Assembly: GCA_004134985.1 (NCBI GenBank)
Contig: REGQ01000064.1
Span: forward strand, 124,001-188,000
DNA length: 64,000 nucleotides
Direction of reading: 5' to 3'
Source of the DNA: Paenibacillaceae bacterium
GTDB taxonomy: Bacteria > Bacillota > Bacilli > Paenibacillales > Paenibacillaceae
The translations under genes and the position numbers were made by a program. Positions 36,862-45,286 of the stretch are shown piece by piece (positions within the stretch are counted from its first letter, which is position 1; each line of letters begins with the position of its first letter). Under the pieces are notes generated by a model. That model did no database searches, was not told where the DNA came from, and saw only the letters and a program-made list of their open reading frames with translations.

Positions 36862-37898
36862 GCAGCTGCCTCGCCGTCGGCAGCAGTCAGCACTTCAAGC
36901 GCTTCAGCAAGCGTGCCAATCGGTTCAACGCGCATCGCCGAACCGATGGCCGCTGCCTTTCTGCGCGCTTCCTCATAGTTTTCTCGCGGCGCGAGAAACA
37001 ATTGTGCCCCTGTCCGGTCGGCCGCCCTCACTTTAAGTGCAATGCCGCCAATCGGACCAACCTTGCCGTCCGGGGTGATCGTGCCGGTGCCAGCAATCCG
37101 GATGCCATGGGTCAGGTCGCCCGGGGTCAGATAATCGATGGTCTGCAGGGCAAATATCAGTCCTGCGGACGGACCGCCAATTTCTCCGGCTGTAATCGTC
37201 ACCGAATTCTCGCTATCGCGCGGGACGACCTTGCTAATTTCTGCGAGCACCACCCCGCCCATCGCCTGCGGCAGATCGCCGCCATCGGGATCAGCAGGCT
37301 GCTGCTTCAACGACGTATCCACCCGCGTAATTTGCCCTCCGCGCTGAATCGTCCATTTGAGACGTTCCCCCGTCTTGCTCTTGTTTAAAATATCAACGAG
37401 TTCGATAGCATCCTTGAAACGCGTGCCGTTGACACTGATCAACGCGTCACCCGCACGGAAAGGGCTATCCCTCTTATCATTCACATCGATAACTACCAGT
37501 TGCTGCGGTTCGACCGAATAGGGAATATGGACAATGCGGTAAGCCGCCTCAATCGCATTGCTCTGCGAGTTTTGCATTACATAGACGAGTCTTTCCACAT
37601 ACTCTCCCTCACTCCGGCCCCCCAGCACATCTTTTTTATTGAGCAGCATGACATCGCTGTCCCACAGCGAACGAAACGTCATAAAAAAGTTGGCATAGGT
37701 CATTTTGACCGTCGTCAGCATGAACTGTCCACTGCCCGGATCATCGCTTTCGGCGACCTGCACCATCTCGGTCACCGGTTCAACAAGCCCTGGTTCATAC
37801 ACAACATAAGGGGAGGGGATATATAACAAAAAAGTCATGAACAGCGCCGTAAACAGCGCCACTTTCCATACCCCTCCCGAGCGGTTTGGCGCACGCAT
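36858..37898 (-). CDS. ylbL: PDZ-Lon type membrane protease (YlbL/DdcP)
   Basis: 346 residues: one N-terminal membrane segment (WKVALFTALFMTFLLYI), a PDZ domain (DSPFRAGDALISVNGTRF) and a C-terminal Lon protease domain with Ser of GEIGGPSAGLIFAL and Lys of GIALKVRAADR. In Bacillus the homologue degrades the division inhibitor YneA after DNA damage. ATG at 37898 follows GGAGGG. Confidence 0.93.
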   Translation of the reverse strand: MRAPNRSGGVWKVALFTALFMTFLLYIPSPYVVYEPGLVEPVTEMVQVAESDDPGSGQFMLTTVKMTYANFFMTFRSLWDSDVMLLNKKDVLGGRSEGEYVERLVYVMQNSQSNAIEAAYRIVHIPYSVEPQQLVVIDVNDKRDSPFRAGDALISVNGTRFKDAIELVDILNKSKTGERLKWTIQRGGQITRVDTSLKQQPADPDGGDLPQAMGGVVLAEISKVVPRDSENSVTITAGEIGGPSAGLIFALQTIDYLTPGDLTHGIRIAGTGTITPDGKVGPIGGIALKVRAADRTGAQLFLAPRENYEEARRKAAAIGSAMRVEPIGTLAEALEVLTAADGEAAA

Positions 37899-37995
37899 TT
37901 TTGGCCCTCCTTCTTCATCCACTGGTCTAAGGCTTGTTCCATCCGCGTACATTGTATTGTCTGTCCTAATTCCTCAACGAAGGAGGAACACATAA

Positions 37996-39201
37996 ATGGT
38001 ACGAACAGCTTTTTTGGGGCTGGTGTCGCTGTGGCTTGTCGCTTCCATTATCATTAGTCCTGATGAAGCTTTTCAAGCTGCTTTGCAGGGCCTGACCATA
38101 TGGTGGGACATCGTGTTCCCCGGCCTGCTCCCCTTCCTTGTACTTGCCGAATTAATGGTTGCATTCGGTGTGGTGCATGCGCTCGGCGCACTGCTTGAAC
38201 CGCTTGTCAGACGGCTGCTCGGACTGCCCGGTTCCGCTGCCTGGGCGCTTGCCCTCGGATGGACCGCGGGCTATACGACCGGTGCCGAAGCTGCCGCCAG
38301 ACTGCGCACCAAGCGGGAAATCTCGCGCAGCGACGGGCAGTGGCTGCTGGCTGTCGCGCATATGCCAAGCCCAATGCTGATGTTCATTGTCATTGGAGCG
38401 GGTTTTCTTCACCAGCCGCTCTACGGCCTGTTCATTGCCGGCGCGGTCTGGATTTCAGCCCTGCTCTTCGGCCTGGTGCTGCGGCTGTTCCCTGGACACC
38501 GCAAGGAAACAGAGAGCGGGGCTTGCCCTCCCTCCGCCGGTTCGAATGCCACTGCTTATTCCTCCCCTATGGAGGCGCTCGCGGCCGGACGTGCAGAGGA
38601 CGGACGCAGCTTCGGCCAGGTGCTTGGCGAAGCGGTTACGCTTAGCGTTCAAAAGCTGATGACGATCGGCGGATTTATGATCGTCTGGGCATTGTTTGCC
38701 CGGCTGCTGCAGCTCACGCTGCCGGAAAAATGGGCACTGTTCGCTTTCCCTGGTCTTTATGAAGCCCATTTGGGCGTCTATTCGGCAAGCGAGCAGGCTG
38801 CCTTCTGGGGCATGCCGGCAGCGCTGGCATTGATCTGCGCTGTGCTAAGCTTCAGCGGCTTCAGCAGCTTAATATTGGCACGCAGCGCCTTTGCGGGCAG
38901 CGACTTGCGTTTCGCACCCTTTCTGGCAGCCAGAATCGGCCATGCTTTGCTGGCTTTCGCTACGGCCTTGCTGCTCTGGACACCCTTCCACAAAGCGCTG
39001 GCCTACTGGCCCTTTGCCGGAACCTCAACCGTTGCCGCCGTCTGGCATGGCGCTCTTGCCCCGCCAGCGCTTGGCTTCAGCAGGCTGCCTTCACTTTGGA
39101 CCTACGTCCCGCTTGCACTCGGAGCATTGGCTGCGACGCTGTTCATCGGCATGCTTGCCAACTGGGTGCTCAGACTGAGCACAGACCGTCAACGCCTTTA
39201 A
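37996..39201 (+). CDS. ylbJ: Sporulation membrane protein YlbJ (SpoVV)
   Basis: 401 residues with about eight membrane segments and two nucleoside-recognition-type Gate halves (DIVFPGLLPFLVLAELM; YTTGAEAAARLRTKREIS). In Bacillus SpoVV helps move dipicolinic acid across the outer forespore membrane. RBS GAAGGAGG. No terminator was seen in the 20 bp before the convergent coaD. Confidence 0.93.
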   Translation: MVRTAFLGLVSLWLVASIIISPDEAFQAALQGLTIWWDIVFPGLLPFLVLAELMVAFGVVHALGALLEPLVRRLLGLPGSAAWALALGWTAGYTTGAEAAARLRTKREISRSDGQWLLAVAHMPSPMLMFIVIGAGFLHQPLYGLFIAGAVWISALLFGLVLRLFPGHRKETESGACPPSAGSNATAYSSPMEALAAGRAEDGRSFGQVLGEAVTLSVQKLMTIGGFMIVWALFARLLQLTLPEKWALFAFPGLYEAHLGVYSASEQAAFWGMPAALALICAVLSFSGFSSLILARSAFAGSDLRFAPFLAARIGHALLAFATALLLWTPFHKALAYWPFAGTSTVAAVWHGALAPPALGFSRLPSLWTYVPLALGALAATLFIGMLANWVLRLSTDRQRL

Positions 39202-39221
39202 AAGCGCGGAGGCGGTCCTTT

Positions 39222-39725
39222 CTACACCGAATTGAACTTTTCACTCATCGCCCGGCCTACCGCTGGCGGCACCAAGTCCTGCACGTTGCCGTTAAACTGC
39301 GCAATCTCTTTGACAATGCTGGAGCTCAAATACGAATATTTCGGATTGGTCATCATAAAAACCGTTTCGATGCCGTCATCCAGATGCTGGTTGGTTGAAG
39401 CAAGCTGCAATTCATACTCAAAGTCCGTTACCGAACGGATGCCGCGCACGATGACCTGCGCGTTTTTGGAACGCATGTAGCGAACCAGCAAGTCGCGGAA
39501 ACTGTCGATTTCCACATTGGGAAGGTCGCTGGTCACCTCAGATAGCAGCGCCTTGCGCTCTTCTACTGAAAAGAGCGGTTTCTTGCTCATGTTGTTAAGT
39601 ACCGCAACAACGAGCCGGTCATACTGCTTCGCTGCGCGATGAATAATATCCAGATGGCCCAATGTGACCGGATCAAAGCTCCCCGGATAGACTGCGATAC
39701 GCTGGATGGGTTCATGGGCTTGCAT
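39222..39725 (-). CDS. coaD: Phosphopantetheine adenylyltransferase
   Basis: Coenzyme A synthesis step four. 167 residues starting [18 protein letters not shown] (HxGH motif TLGH), with [12 protein letters not shown] and [12 protein letters not shown] at 39725 follows CAGGAGGAA and overlaps rsmD by 14 bp. Confidence 0.98.
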   Translation of the reverse strand: MQAHEPIQRIAVYPGSFDPVTLGHLDIIHRAAKQYDRLVVAVLNNMSKKPLFSVEERKALLSEVTSDLPNVEIDSFRDLLVRYMRSKNAQVIVRGIRSVTDFEYELQLASTNQHLDDGIETVFMMTNPKYSYLSSSIVKEIAQFNGNVQDLVPPAVGRAMSEKFNSV

Positions 39726-40305
39726 GCAATGTTCCTCCTGTTAGTGAATAATCTGGGCGATAGGCATAGACTGTAACTGCCGTCTCCCCATACTGGGAAT
39801 GCCTCAATTCTATAAAGTCGCCAATCGTTTGCGGATATCGATGCGTACTGTCATGCTCCACTACAATCCGTGCCTCCTGCTCCAGCAGCCCGCGTTCCGC
39901 AAGCTCAGCCATCAGCTCATCGGCGTTTGTCATCTTGTAAGGAGGGTCGAGAAATATGAGTCGAAAGACTAGCTCCCGCTTCTGCAGCAGCTTCAACGCC
40001 CGTTCCGCCTCATTTCGATAGACCTCGGCTTTCCCGTTCATCCCGGCTGCTTCCACATTGCGCCGCACAATCTCCACGCTTTGTCTGTCGCGGTCTATAA
40101 ACAGCGCATGCGCCATGCCGCGGCTGAGCGCTTCGATGCCGAGCCCCCCGGTGCCGGCGAACAAATCGAGTGCCGTGCCGCCGTCAAAAAACGGACCAAT
40201 CATACTGAATATCGCTTCTTTAACCTTATCGGTGGTCGGCCGGGTATTGATTCCCGGCACCGCCTTTAATGGGCGGCCTTTCGCTATGCCCGCTATTACT
40301 CTCAC
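39712..40305 (-). CDS. rsmD: 16S rRNA (guanine966-N2)-methyltransferase
   Basis: 197 residues: SAM-binding [17 protein letters not shown] and catalytic LDPPY. Starts at a GTG (40305) with GGAGCAG upstream. Conserved rsmD-coaD order. Confidence 0.97.
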   Translation of the reverse strand: MRVIAGIAKGRPLKAVPGINTRPTTDKVKEAIFSMIGPFFDGGTALDLFAGTGGLGIEALSRGMAHALFIDRDRQSVEIVRRNVEAAGMNGKAEVYRNEAERALKLLQKRELVFRLIFLDPPYKMTNADELMAELAERGLLEQEARIVVEHDSTHRYPQTIGDFIELRHSQYGETAVTVYAYRPDYSLTGGTLHASP

Positions 40306-40321
40306 CTGATGCTGCTCCTTC

Positions 40322-40446
40322 CAAGCGTAAACGGCTTTCCCGTCCTTTGGACGGGTGATGTATTCGTTTCGCGAAGAAATAGAAGCCAGGCAGGGCGATT
40401 TGCACCCATACTGTCTTGTATTTCAAGCGTAAACCGCTTCTCCGTC
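40322..40446. repeat. Two copies of the GTAAACGGC hairpin repeat
   Basis: CAAGCGTAAACGGCTTTCCC at 40322 and CAAGCGTAAACCGCTTCTCC at 40424 belong to a small dispersed family with further copies at 21100 and 54677. They lie in the long gap between rsmD and uppP (40306-41080). Confidence 0.55.
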
Positions 40447-40542
40447 TTAATATTCCAAAAAAACTCTTCTGCTATCGTATCACAATTTGCCTCCGTTGAG
40501 AAAAGGAAAACGCTAAAAGACCGTTAGTCTGCAAAAGCGAGG

Positions 40543-40716
40543 TATAATTATAGCTTTTTGGGATATCCTTTAATGTATCGGTATCGAGAGATACCGTAGA
40601 CAACCACGAAGAAGACTTACGTTCCCCATAAGCTCTTCGTCCGGTTTCTCCTCTCCCATTGAAATAGGGGCTGTCCCGCTTGTCAGTAAAATGACAAAGG
40701 GGCAGCCCCTTATTTC
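40543..40716 (+). ncRNA. Possible small structured RNA upstream of uppP
   Basis: A TATAAT box at 40543-40548 is followed by a perfect hairpin (GGTATC-GAGA-GATACC, about 40578-40593), a second stem with CGAAGA...TCTTCG arms (about 40605-40640), and a long stem 40660-40716 with near-identical 18-base arms around a nested TTGTCA/TGACAA hairpin. No convincing -35 box was found. The last stem could be a terminator or a palindromic repeat. Confidence 0.3.
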
Positions 40717-40792
40717 AGTCGGATGGACATGCTGACCTTGCAAGCGGACATACCTTGCCAGTTTGATCGGCTGAACAATTGTCTGACAACGG

Positions 40793-40850
40793 AATCGGGG
40801 CTAGCCGGGAGCGGGTTTAAAAACCACTGGCGGACAGCCCCGATTTTTGA
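40793..40850 (+). terminator. Hairpin with T tract upstream of uppP
   Basis: AATCGGGGCT (40793-40802) and AGCCCCGATT (40836-40845) are exact complements followed by TTT. It may end transcription that comes from upstream. Confidence 0.45.
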
Positions 40851-41080
40851 CGTATGACCAGCGCTCCAGTCCCCCTTCTTCCCCGACATTTTTCCTATTG
40901 CCATATCAGGTTGCAATGGTTTAATATATGTTGATTATTGATATAGCCCGTTCGATTCGGCACAGCGGTACATTTTCCGGACGGATGAACCGCAATAGCG
41001 TTATCAACTACATATGGGCTGCCGTTTATCTACTTTTTTTTATTATTCCAAGTTTATTTCAGGAAGGCGGATGTCCACTA

Positions 41081-41881
41081 ATGTACGACATCATTTGCGC
41101 AATTGTACTCGGTATTGTCGAAGGGCTGACAGAATTTCTTCCTGTTTCGTCCACAGGCCACTTGATTCTGGTCGGTGATCTATTGGGTTTTGAAGGCGAA
41201 ACAGCCACAACGTTCAAAATCGTCATTCAATTGGGAGCGGTAATGGCCGTTCTCGTGCTTTATTGGGGAAGGTACATGACAATTCTGAAAGATTTACTGG
41301 CCTTCGACTTTTCGGCCAAAAACAAATTGAATGCGATTCACATGATCATTGCCATGATTCCCGCTTTAATCGTTTATCTCATCTTTAAAGATTACATCAA
41401 ACAGTATTTGTTCGGACCAGCACCCGTCCTGATCGGCTTGATTATCGGTGGCATCCTGATGATTATTGCCGCCCAGGCCAAACGCAAAGTTACCGCCGAA
41501 AATACGGACGACATTACTTACAAGCAAGCATTCGGCATCGGATTGTTTCAATGTTTTGCGCTATGGCCAGGATTTTCAAGATCAGGATCGACCATATCCG
41601 GCGGACTGCTTCTTGGCACGAGCCAGAAAGCGGCTGCTGACTTCACTTTTATTATCTCTGTTCCGGTTATGCTCGGGGCAACTGTATTGGACATGTATGA
41701 CAGCCGGGATCTATTGAACGGAGATTCACTTGTACTGTTTCTGATCGGTTTCATCGCCGCCTTTGTCATAGCAATGATCGCAGTAGTCACCTTCCTGAAC
41801 CTGATCAAGCGGCTTAGATTGGAATGGTTTGCAATTTACCGTTTCGTGCTCGCCGCCGTCTTTTTCATATTTATGATGTAA
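41081..41881 (+). CDS. uppP: Undecaprenyl-diphosphatase UppP (BacA)
   Basis: Recycles the lipid carrier of cell-wall synthesis and gives bacitracin resistance. 266 residues, about eight membrane segments, with the conserved EGLTEFLPVSSTGHLIL and PGFSRSGSTISGGLLLG motifs. I start at ATG 41081 behind GGAAGGCGG; the frame extends 51 codons upstream into a region unlike the family. Confidence 0.96.
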   Translation: MYDIICAIVLGIVEGLTEFLPVSSTGHLILVGDLLGFEGETATTFKIVIQLGAVMAVLVLYWGRYMTILKDLLAFDFSAKNKLNAIHMIIAMIPALIVYLIFKDYIKQYLFGPAPVLIGLIIGGILMIIAAQAKRKVTAENTDDITYKQAFGIGLFQCFALWPGFSRSGSTISGGLLLGTSQKAAADFTFIISVPVMLGATVLDMYDSRDLLNGDSLVLFLIGFIAAFVIAMIAVVTFLNLIKRLRLEWFAIYRFVLAAVFFIFMM

Positions 41882-41895
41882 TTGATGTGGATGCC

Positions 41896-41932
41896 AAGCG
41901 GCCTGTCTCTGTATTCAGGATGGGCCGCTTTC
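41896..41932. terminator. Hairpin between convergent uppP and 41915 gene
   Basis: AAGCGGCC (41896-41903) pairs with GGCCGCTT (41923-41930) just after uppP. The T tail is weak and the stem overlaps the end of the facing gene. Confidence 0.5.
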
Positions 41933-42313
41933 CTGACGTTTGCTCCCTTTGAAATCAATACGCAAATATAGGCTCAGCTTTCTGTCAAGCTCCGCCTTCA
42001 CCAGGCTCCAAAGCATCGAGAAGTTATGATGGTACCCCCTGCACAAGTAGCGCGCATCCAAACTTAGTTTGGTCCGCTGCTGCACATATACCTTTATCCC
42101 GCGCTCACGCAAATGTTTGCGAAACAGCGCCACATCCGCGATAATTCGATCTTGTGCGCGCCGCAAAACCTGCTCATAGATCGCATCCATCCGCAAGCCC
42201 GCCGCTCCCAATATCCGAATGTCTCTTTCCAACACATCGAGAAGGACAGGGAGCAGCATATATTCCTTAACCAATTGAAGGTCCTCTTCTGTTTCCAGAG
42301 GCGCTTGCTTCAT
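41915..42313 (-). CDS. Conserved hypothetical protein, 132 aa
   Basis: Not recognised. Soluble, mostly helical and basic (KHLRERGIKVYVQQRTKLSL; CRGYHHNFSMLWSLVKAEL). No signal peptide or membrane segment. ATG at 42313 has a perfect AAGGAGG site and codon use looks like the neighbours, so it is a real gene. Convergent with uppP; single-gene unit. Confidence 0.75.
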   Translation of the reverse strand: MKQAPLETEEDLQLVKEYMLLPVLLDVLERDIRILGAAGLRMDAIYEQVLRRAQDRIIADVALFRKHLRERGIKVYVQQRTKLSLDARYLCRGYHHNFSMLWSLVKAELDRKLSLYLRIDFKGSKRQESGPS

Positions 42314-42359
42314 CTTCCATCCTCCTTGCACCAAGAGCGATGATTAGATGGCCATCACT

Positions 42360-42398
42360 AAAAGCCAACCCAGGTCTTCACCTTAGCTTGGCTTTTAT
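42360..42398. terminator. Bidirectional terminator after the thiamine operon
   Basis: AAAAGCCAA (42360-42368) pairs with TTGGCTTTT (42388-42396). T-rich on both strands. It closes the thiY-to-tatD transcript on the minus strand. Confidence 0.7.
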
Positions 42399-42459
42399 TC
42401 TAAGCGAATATACGTTCCCGTTTCAATAGTAAAAAATTCCTCTGCTCAGGCAAGCCGCC

Positions 42460-43359
42460 TTACTCTATGTGATACAAGAGCCGGGTAGTACGGCTGAGAA
42501 CAGCAATCACATGAGACTCCGGCAGTTCCTTAATTGCGGCGATGTGGCGCGCAACCTCCCGCACCACTTCCGGCCTCGTCTGCTGTCCGCTGAAAGGCCC
42601 TTCAAACGGCCACGGCCCATCGGTTTCCACCATCAGCAGCTCCAGCGGATACCGCTGCACTAATTGCTGTATCTCCTGCTCATAGGCGACATCCGGTGTC
42701 ACCGACACATGATAGCCGCGCCGGATCATCCGTTCAATAGTCTCACAAGGCCCTTTAAACCAGTGAAAATGGGCACGTGCAATTCCGTAGCGCTCCAGCA
42801 GATCGCAGGCCTGCTCAGCATCCTCGTACACCGCATGCAGCACAATCGGCCGATCAAGTTCAGCGGCCAGTTGAACGAAACGCTCCAGCAGAGCCAAATA
42901 AGGGGCCTGATCGAATGCATGTCCCGCCGCTTCTGCCTCGCTGCGCATGTAATAGGGCAAGCCGACTTCGCCAATGGCGAATGACTCCCCGGCAACCGCC
43001 CGTTCGCGAATCCACGCGATCAGTTCGTCCGTCTGTGCAGCATCAGGCAGCGGCTGCTCGGGGTGAAAGCCATAAGCAGGCAAAATGCGCGAACCAAACC
43101 GCTGAGCCAGCGACCGGTTAAGCTTGCAGGAAGCCAACTGCATCGATACGGCAATGACCGCCTCCACGCCAGCTGCAAATGCTGCGGTCAGCAGCGGTTC
43201 GCGCTCCTCCTCCGGGTACAGGTCCAGATGAATATGAGCGTCGATAACCCCCTCGCCTGTCGATGCCCCCATGTCTAAAGTCTCCTCAGAGGGGCTGCCG
43301 CTGGCCAGCCCAGCAGACTGCGCTTGTGCAAATTCATTGTCTCGCCCGTCAATGTTCAT
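42460..43359 (-). CDS. TatD-family metal-dependent hydrolase in a thiamine operon
   Basis: 299 residues of amidohydrolase (TIM-barrel) type. Metal ligands are visible: DAHIHLD, GEVGLPYY (usually GLDYY), VLHAVYEDA, HFHWFKG and METDGPWPF. TatD proteins are DNases or quality-control nucleases. This one starts inside the thiZ stop (ATGA overlap) as last gene of a TPP-riboswitch operon, so it may instead process an imported thiamine precursor. That role is inference. Confidence 0.82.
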   Translation of the reverse strand: MNIDGRDNEFAQAQSAGLASGSPSEETLDMGASTGEGVIDAHIHLDLYPEEEREPLLTAAFAAGVEAVIAVSMQLASCKLNRSLAQRFGSRILPAYGFHPEQPLPDAAQTDELIAWIRERAVAGESFAIGEVGLPYYMRSEAEAAGHAFDQAPYLALLERFVQLAAELDRPIVLHAVYEDAEQACDLLERYGIARAHFHWFKGPCETIERMIRRGYHVSVTPDVAYEQEIQQLVQRYPLELLMVETDGPWPFEGPFSGQQTRPEVVREVARHIAAIKELPESHVIAVLSRTTRLLYHIE

Positions 43360-44198
43360 AATGACCTGCTTTCCTCCTTGCCTGCCGCAGTTTTGGCACT
43401 TTCCTGCTGCAACAAATCGTAAATATCCCGCTTCATCTCATTGAAAGCCGGTTCAGCCCACAGCTTCTCCTCGCGCGGCCGGGCGAACGGCACCTTCACT
43501 TCGCGCAGCACGACTGCAGGCGAAGCTGAAAGCACAATAATCCGGTCCGACAGCATAAGCGCCTCCTCAATGCTGTGAGTAATGAACAGCACAGACCGGC
43601 GGTTTTCCTCCCAGAGCGCCAGCAGCCATTGCTGCATCTGCAGCCTGGTCAGCGCATCAAGCGCACCGAACGGCTCATCAAGACACATCAAGTCACGCGG
43701 CGTCAGCAGCGCCCGCAGAAACGAAACGCGCTGCTGCATCCCGCCTGACAGCACATGCGGATAACTGTCCGCATAGCGCGCCAGCCCGACGCGCGCCAGC
43801 CACTGCAGCGCCAGCGCGCGGGCTTCGCCGAGCGTAAGACCTGCTATCGTCAGCGCCAGCTCCACGTTGGCCGCTACCGTCCGCCATGGCATCAGCGATG
43901 CTTGCTGCGGCATATAGGCAATATGCCCCCGCTCTCCGGTCGTATTGCGTCCGCCCAGCCAAATCTCGCCCTTTGTTGGCCGCTGCAGCCCGCCAATCAA
44001 TTGAAATAAAGTGCTTTTCCCGCTTCCCGAGGGGCCGATCAGCGAGACGAACTCCCCTTCGTTGACCGTTAAACTAATCCCGCCCAGCACATGCAATGGC
44101 TGCCGCTTGCTGCCAAACTGCTGATGGAGTTCCTTTATCTCCAGCAGCGCCCCCGATTGGCCGGGCTGCCCCCCGCTCGCAATATCCGTCTTATTGAT
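43356..44198 (-). CDS. thiZ: ABC transporter ATPase for thiamine precursor (ThiZ-like)
   Basis: 280 residues from the proposed start: Walker A GPSGSGKST, Q-loop MPQQASLMPW, signature LSGGMQQRVSFL, Walker B LMCLDEPFGALD, H-loop THSIEEAL. Family type is nitrate/taurine/HMP importers. No in-frame ATG, GTG or TTG lies at the right place. The best candidate is ATC at 44198, nine bases after AGGAGG and overlapping the thiX stop (ATCAATAA). A CTG at 44147 is an alternative. Starts further upstream would be inside thiX. Confidence 0.88.
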   Translation of the reverse strand: MNKTDIASGGQPGQSGALLEIKELHQQFGSKRQPLHVLGGISLTVNEGEFVSLIGPSGSGKSTLFQLIGGLQRPTKGEIWLGGRNTTGERGHIAYMPQQASLMPWRTVAANVELALTIAGLTLGEARALALQWLARVGLARYADSYPHVLSGGMQQRVSFLRALLTPRDLMCLDEPFGALDALTRLQMQQWLLALWEENRRSVLFITHSIEEALMLSDRIIVLSASPAVVLREVKVPFARPREEKLWAEPAFNEMKRDIYDLLQQESAKTAAGKEESRSL

Positions 44199-44964
44199 GG
44201 GGACCCGCCTCCTTCCGTGGCCGCCAGCGGATAAACCAGCGCTCCAACAACGCGATGATGCCGAAGACGGCCAAACTAAGCACAACAATAATAAGTACAC
44301 CGGCGAACACCCGCGCAGTCATAAAACTGCTCGAGGACAGCTTGATAAAATAGCCGACCCCTTTGCTTGCGCCCATCCACTCCGCCACAATAACTCCCGT
44401 AATGCTGTAAGTAGCGGCAATTTTTAAACCGGTAAACAAATAGGGCACTGCATGCGGAAGCTCCAGCCGCCGAAAGATTTGCCACTTGCTGGCCCCGATC
44501 ATCTGCATGTAATTCATCAGCCGCGGATCGCTTTGGGCCAGCCCCCCCAGCATAGATACAGCCACCGGAAAAAAACAAACGAGTACAATCAACAGCAGCT
44601 TGGGCATCAGCCCAAGGCCGAACCAGATCATCAGCAGCGGATAGAGCACAATGGTCGGCACATTTTGCGACAATACAAGCAGCGGCATAGCGCCTGCCCG
44701 CGCCCCTGGGATCAAGTGCAGCAGAGCTGCCAGAACGATGCCGACGGCGACCCCCGCCGTAAAGCCAAGCGCCGCCAGACGAATCGTCGCCTGGACATGC
44801 TCCCAGAGCCGCGGCCAAATAGCCGCTGCCTGGCGGTAAATCTCATCCGGACCCGGCAGCAGCCACGCCTCGATGCCAAACACCCAGACAGCAAGCTGCC
44901 AGACAACCAGCAGCGCCACGATTACCGCTGCCGGCGGCCATATCGAACGAAGCTTACTGGCCAT
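44191..44964 (-). CDS. thiX: ABC transporter permease for thiamine precursor (ThiX-like)
   Basis: 257 residues with six membrane segments and the BPD permease EAA-type loop (GASKWQIFRRLELPHAVPYL). It pairs with ThiZ and the lipoprotein ThiY. Overlaps the upstream thiamine-binding gene by 11 bp and thiZ by 8 bp. Confidence 0.92.
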   Translation of the reverse strand: MASKLRSIWPPAAVIVALLVVWQLAVWVFGIEAWLLPGPDEIYRQAAAIWPRLWEHVQATIRLAALGFTAGVAVGIVLAALLHLIPGARAGAMPLLVLSQNVPTIVLYPLLMIWFGLGLMPKLLLIVLVCFFPVAVSMLGGLAQSDPRLMNYMQMIGASKWQIFRRLELPHAVPYLFTGLKIAATYSITGVIVAEWMGASKGVGYFIKLSSSSFMTARVFAGVLIIVVLSLAVFGIIALLERWFIRWRPRKEAGPHQ

Positions 44965-45256
44965 CAGGATACTTCTCCAGCAGCTTGGCCATCGAAGCTT
45001 CCCCCTGTCCGCGATAATAGATCTTGACCTGGGAGATGACCGATGGACAGCCCATCTCCGTCATCGCTTCGCTCATCTGTCTCACGACATCAAGCAGCGC
45101 GCCGAGTTCCCCTTCCATCGTCGTCTCCAGCGGCGCCACCCGATAGGGCACCCCTGCCGCTTTGATGATATCGATCGCCCGGTCCACATACGGGATGACA
45201 CTTGCTCCATCCGGCGTATGAGGCAAAATTTGAATACTTACCAGTGCATTGGCCAT
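44954..45256 (-). CDS. Thiamine-binding protein (MTH1187/UPF0045 family)
   Basis: 100 residues with the ferredoxin-like fold (VSIQILPHTPDG ... PLETTMEGELGALLDVV). Family members bind thiamine or related pyrimidines in the cytoplasm and occur in TPP-regulated operons. ATG follows GGAGG. It sits between thiY and thiX. Confidence 0.9.
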   Translation of the reverse strand: MANALVSIQILPHTPDGASVIPYVDRAIDIIKAAGVPYRVAPLETTMEGELGALLDVVRQMSEAMTEMGCPSVISQVKIYYRGQGEASMAKLLEKYPDGQ

Positions 45257-45286
45257 GCGAGAACCTCCTTGTCTATTCGTTGCACG

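Noticed and set aside
40710-40916. Minus-strand open frame of 68 codons upstream of uppP
   Set aside because: Spans hairpins in the gap, no ribosome-binding site, composition unlike neighbours.
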